DNA of 23,145 nt from the NCBI GenBank assembly GCA_963625535.1, contig CAVFUK010000011.1, positions 1-23,145 of the forward strand, written 5' to 3'. Positions 21,193 through 23,145 of this stretch are shown one piece after another (position 1 is the stretch's first letter; every line of letters starts with the position of its first letter). A program made the translations under genes and the position numbers. The notes under the pieces are model-generated. The model did not search any database. It was not told the DNA's origin and saw only the letters and a list, made by a program, of their open reading frames with translations. The stretch is from Phocaeicola_A sp963625535. Its GTDB lineage: Bacteria; Bacteroidota; Bacteroidia; Bacteroidales; Bacteroidaceae.

Positions 21193-22314
21193 TTAATGCT
21201 TTAATGTAATCTTGTAAATATCCATCAGCCTCTGGGCCAATGTGGTGGGGCGGAAAGCCTCCATCGCGTACGCGCGCCCCTCTGCTATCATTCGGCTCCG
21301 TAGGGCGGAGTCGGTGAGCGCCTTCGCCATGCCGTCGGCGATGGCCTGGGTGTCGCCCGGGTCCACTAGGATGGATGCCGGTCCGCCGGCTTCGGGCAGA
21401 CTGCTGACGTTGCTCGTCACCACCGGGCAGCCACAGAGTTGGGCTTCCACCACTGGCAGTCCGAACCCTTCGTAGAAGGAGGGGTAGACGAATAGTGCCG
21501 CGCCCGCGTAGAGCCGCTTCAGGTCGCTGTTGTCGGTCACCCGCTTCCAGATGAACAGCCGCTCCAGATGGTGGTCGGCGATGTACTGCTGCACCTGTCG
21601 CTTGTAGCCGCGTCCGTTGCCTACGATCACCAGCGGCATCCGTAGGTCGTGGGGCAGCAACTCCATGGCCTTGACGATGCCCAGCAGGTTCTTCCGGGAG
21701 TTGACCGAACCCACGTAGAGCATGTAGGGGCTGTCCGCTGCCGGGGTGTCGGCGGAATTATTGTCTTCGTCGGTGTAGAAGATGGGGCTCGCCGGTTGAT
21801 AGAGTACACTGACCTTCTCCTCGGGGACGTCGTAGAACCGGATGACATCCCGCTTTGTGCACTCGCTGATGGCGATGATGCGGTCGGCGTGACGGCAGGC
21901 ATAGCGCCACTTCTGGTCGTAGATGAAGCGGTCCAGCGGGTGATACATGTCGGTGAAAGTCTTGAACGCCACGTCGTGTACGGTCACCACCGAGGCGATG
22001 CCCGAGCGGGAGAGGCCGACGGGTATCTCGTTGCTCAGTCCGTGGAACAGCTCGATGCGGTCGCGCATCAAGCAACGTACCAGGTCGAACGTGCGCCAGA
22101 GGCCGCCCTTCAGCAGCCCGCTGGGGGTGATGGTTTGGCAGTGTGGCTTGTGGAGATAAGGTAGGGTGATGGGGTTGTTCGGTACCTTGGGGGTATAGAG
22201 GCGGTAATCCTCTTCCGGAAACGACTCCGTCAGAATGTCTATCGTCGTACGGCTGTGATTTCCAAGGCCAGTGAAGTTGTTGTATAGTCTTTTGGCATCG
22301 AACCCTATCCTCAT
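21193..22314 (-). CDS. GT4-family glycosyltransferase
   Basis: A retaining GT-B glycosyltransferase, cytoplasmic or membrane-peripheral. The N-terminal half starts MRIGFDAKRLYNNFTGLGNHSR, including the glycine-rich acceptor loop. The second half has the EX7E motif, EGFGLPVVE (Glu282 and Glu290), preceded by YVGSVNSRKNLLGIV and YPSFYEGFG. The 373-residue length is typical. The donor sugar is not readable from the sequence. It is the first gene of an operon with LicD-family and TagD-like genes, with a strong promoter upstream. It probably adds a sugar to the glycan that the partners modify. Confidence 0.9.
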   Translation of the reverse strand: MRIGFDAKRLYNNFTGLGNHSRTTIDILTESFPEEDYRLYTPKVPNNPITLPYLHKPHCQTITPSGLLKGGLWRTFDLVRCLMRDRIELFHGLSNEIPVGLSRSGIASVVTVHDVAFKTFTDMYHPLDRFIYDQKWRYACRHADRIIAISECTKRDVIRFYDVPEEKVSVLYQPASPIFYTDEDNNSADTPAADSPYMLYVGSVNSRKNLLGIVKAMELLPHDLRMPLVIVGNGRGYKRQVQQYIADHHLERLFIWKRVTDNSDLKRLYAGAALFVYPSFYEGFGLPVVEAQLCGCPVVTSNVSSLPEAGGPASILVDPGDTQAIADGMAKALTDSALRSRMIAEGRAYAMEAFRPTTLAQRLMDIYKITLKH

Positions 22315-22385
22315 AGTATGATATCGAACTGTTTTACACCCTGTTACACTCTGCCAGGCACGTGCGCGCCTACAGAATCGGAAAG

Positions 22386-22420
22386 CAAAAGTAGTGGATT
22401 AAAATGAATTATGCAAAAAA
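22386..22420 (-). promoter_or_regulatory. Promoter of the GT4-LicD-TagD operon
   Basis: On the minus strand a T-rich TTTG (within 22413-22420) is followed after 19 bases by TACTTTTG (22386-22393), matching the Bacteroides -33/-7 consensus. The ATG at 22314 is 71 bases beyond the -7 box. Confidence 0.7.
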
Positions 22421-22490
22421 AGTGCAGAATGTTAGCCATAATACATACAGAGTTTTGAAGCGATGGTTGCATCTTTCGTAAAATATTCCG

Positions 22491-22519
22491 TAACTTAGCG
22501 GCGTGAAACCATAAAGGAG
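22491..22519 (+). promoter_or_regulatory. Weak -7 box and ribosome binding site of the AAA-ATPase-like gene
   Basis: TAACTTAG at 22491-22498 is one base off TAnnTTTG, with a TTG at 22467-22469 at suitable distance. A clear aaaggag lies at 22513-22519, seven bases before the ATG at 22527, and fixes that start. Confidence 0.45.
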
Positions 22520-22526
22520 CAAGACG

Positions 22527-23145
22527 ATGACAACGATAGTGAACTTTTATCCCGTGGGGATACAGAGCTTCAAGGAAATCCGTGAAGGTGAATACCTGTA
22601 CATAGATAAGACAAAGTACATTGTTGACTTCCGGAAGAAGAAAATGAAATATGTCTTCCTGAGCCGCCCAAGGCGGTTCGGCAAGTCGCTGTTCGCCTCC
22701 ACCCTGCAGGCCTACTTCGAGGGACGGAAAGAACTCTTCGAAGGCCTTGCCATCGCCGACTACGAGAAGGAGTGGGTGAAACACCCCGTGCTCCACTTCG
22801 ACATGAGCGGAGCAAAACACATGGATGCTGAGACACTGAAGGATTATCTCAACCTGGAGCTGGCGAAATATGAAGACATTTATGGCCGAGATGAAAGGGA
22901 AAAACATCCCAACGACCGACTGAATGGACTCGTGAGGCGTGCCTACAAGCAAACCGGACAGAAAGCCGTGGTCATCATCGATGAGTACGACGCTCCGCTG
23001 CTGGACGTGGTTCACGAGGAGGAGAACCTGCAGCAACTCCGCTTCATCATGCAGAACTTCTACAGTCCCTTGAAGAAGCTCGATCCCTATCTGGAGTTCA
23101 CCTTCCTCACCGGCATCACGAAGTTCTCGCAGCTGAGCATCTTCA
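22527..23145 (+). CDS. AAA-ATPase-like/PD-(D/E)XK family protein, N-terminal part, cut by the window edge
   Basis: The frame from ATG 22527 stays open to the last base, giving 206 residues of an incomplete protein. It opens MTTIVNFYPVGIQSFKEIR and contains YIDKTKYIVDF and a P-loop-like SRPRRFGKSL. The Walker B-like VIIDEYDAPLL and TGITKFSQLSIF near the end complete the block order of the AAA-ATPase-like family that usually carries a C-terminal PD-(D/E)XK nuclease domain. Such genes are very numerous in Bacteroidales and their role is unknown; the nuclease part lies outside this window. It is divergent from the glycan operon. Confidence 0.85.
   Translation, partial: MTTIVNFYPVGIQSFKEIREGEYLYIDKTKYIVDFRKKKMKYVFLSRPRRFGKSLFASTLQAYFEGRKELFEGLAIADYEKEWVKHPVLHFDMSGAKHMDAETLKDYLNLELAKYEDIYGRDEREKHPNDRLNGLVRRAYKQTGQKAVVIIDEYDAPLLDVVHEEENLQQLRFIMQNFYSPLKKLDPYLEFTFLTGITKFSQLSIF

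Noticed and set aside
22344..23036. Minus-strand open frame of 230 codons near the right end
   Set aside because: It is antisense to the AAA-ATPase-like gene, whose protein motifs are clear on the plus strand.

Overview
The window comes from a member of the Bacteroidales (phylum Bacteroidota), in the Bacteroides/Prevotella sphere; I cannot fix the genus. The evidence is the promoter style (several copies of the Bacteroides -7 box TAnnTTTG, some with a TTG or TTTG -33 box 18-21 bases upstream), fimbrillin-type lipoproteins, a BspA-like leucine-rich repeat, a SusC/TonB-type plug protein, secreted GH2 enzymes, a Bacteroidota-type HU-like protein and an AAA-ATPase-like/PD-(D/E)XK protein.

Layout. 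1-3000: two tandem, paralogous fimbrillin-like lipoprotein genes on the minus strand. The downstream one runs through an 11-base G tract (on its own strand) into a BspA-like LRR segment that is out of frame in this assembly; 12 or 9 Gs would join both parts into one protein of about 598 residues (597 with 9). 3215-9569: a housekeeping block, with ribD on the minus strand divergent from prmC-recX-comF, then pyrE, a SRPBCC-like gene and argH on the plus strand. This block carries odd repeats: a palindromic element inside prmC with two relatives just before comF, and a tandem duplication of the comF 3' end. 9651-9934: an inverted repeat and 76-77 bp tandem repeats. 9976-10974: a barrel-less TonB plug protein, then tRNA-Gly(GCC), tRNA-Leu(UAA) and a terminator. 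10996-16565: a secreted SGNH/GDSL esterase converging on two secreted GH2 glycosidases that form a minus-strand operon. 16810-18785: an RloA/RloB-type pair (AAA ATPase plus TOPRIM-like protein), a probable anti-phage module. 18998-19612: an HU-like DNA-binding protein with a C-terminal helix-turn-helix-like part. 19701-19766: three 22-bp iterons upstream of the HU-like gene. 19902-22314: a minus-strand operon for a GT4 glycosyltransferase, a LicD-family phosphotransferase and a TagD-like nucleotidyltransferase. 22527-end: the start of an AAA-ATPase-like gene cut by the window edge.

How the parts fit. The housekeeping genes cover riboflavin, translation-termination methylation, recombination control, pyrimidine and arginine synthesis. 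The accessory parts are surface biology (fimbrillin/LRR adhesin, phosphodiester decoration of a glycan), glycan breakdown (esterase plus GH2 pair) and probable phage defence (RloAB). The strongest candidates for new biology are the poly-G switch in the fimbrillin-LRR gene, the translated palindromic element in prmC/comF, the stand-alone RloAB pair with its neighbouring palindrome, and the iteron array before the HU-like gene.
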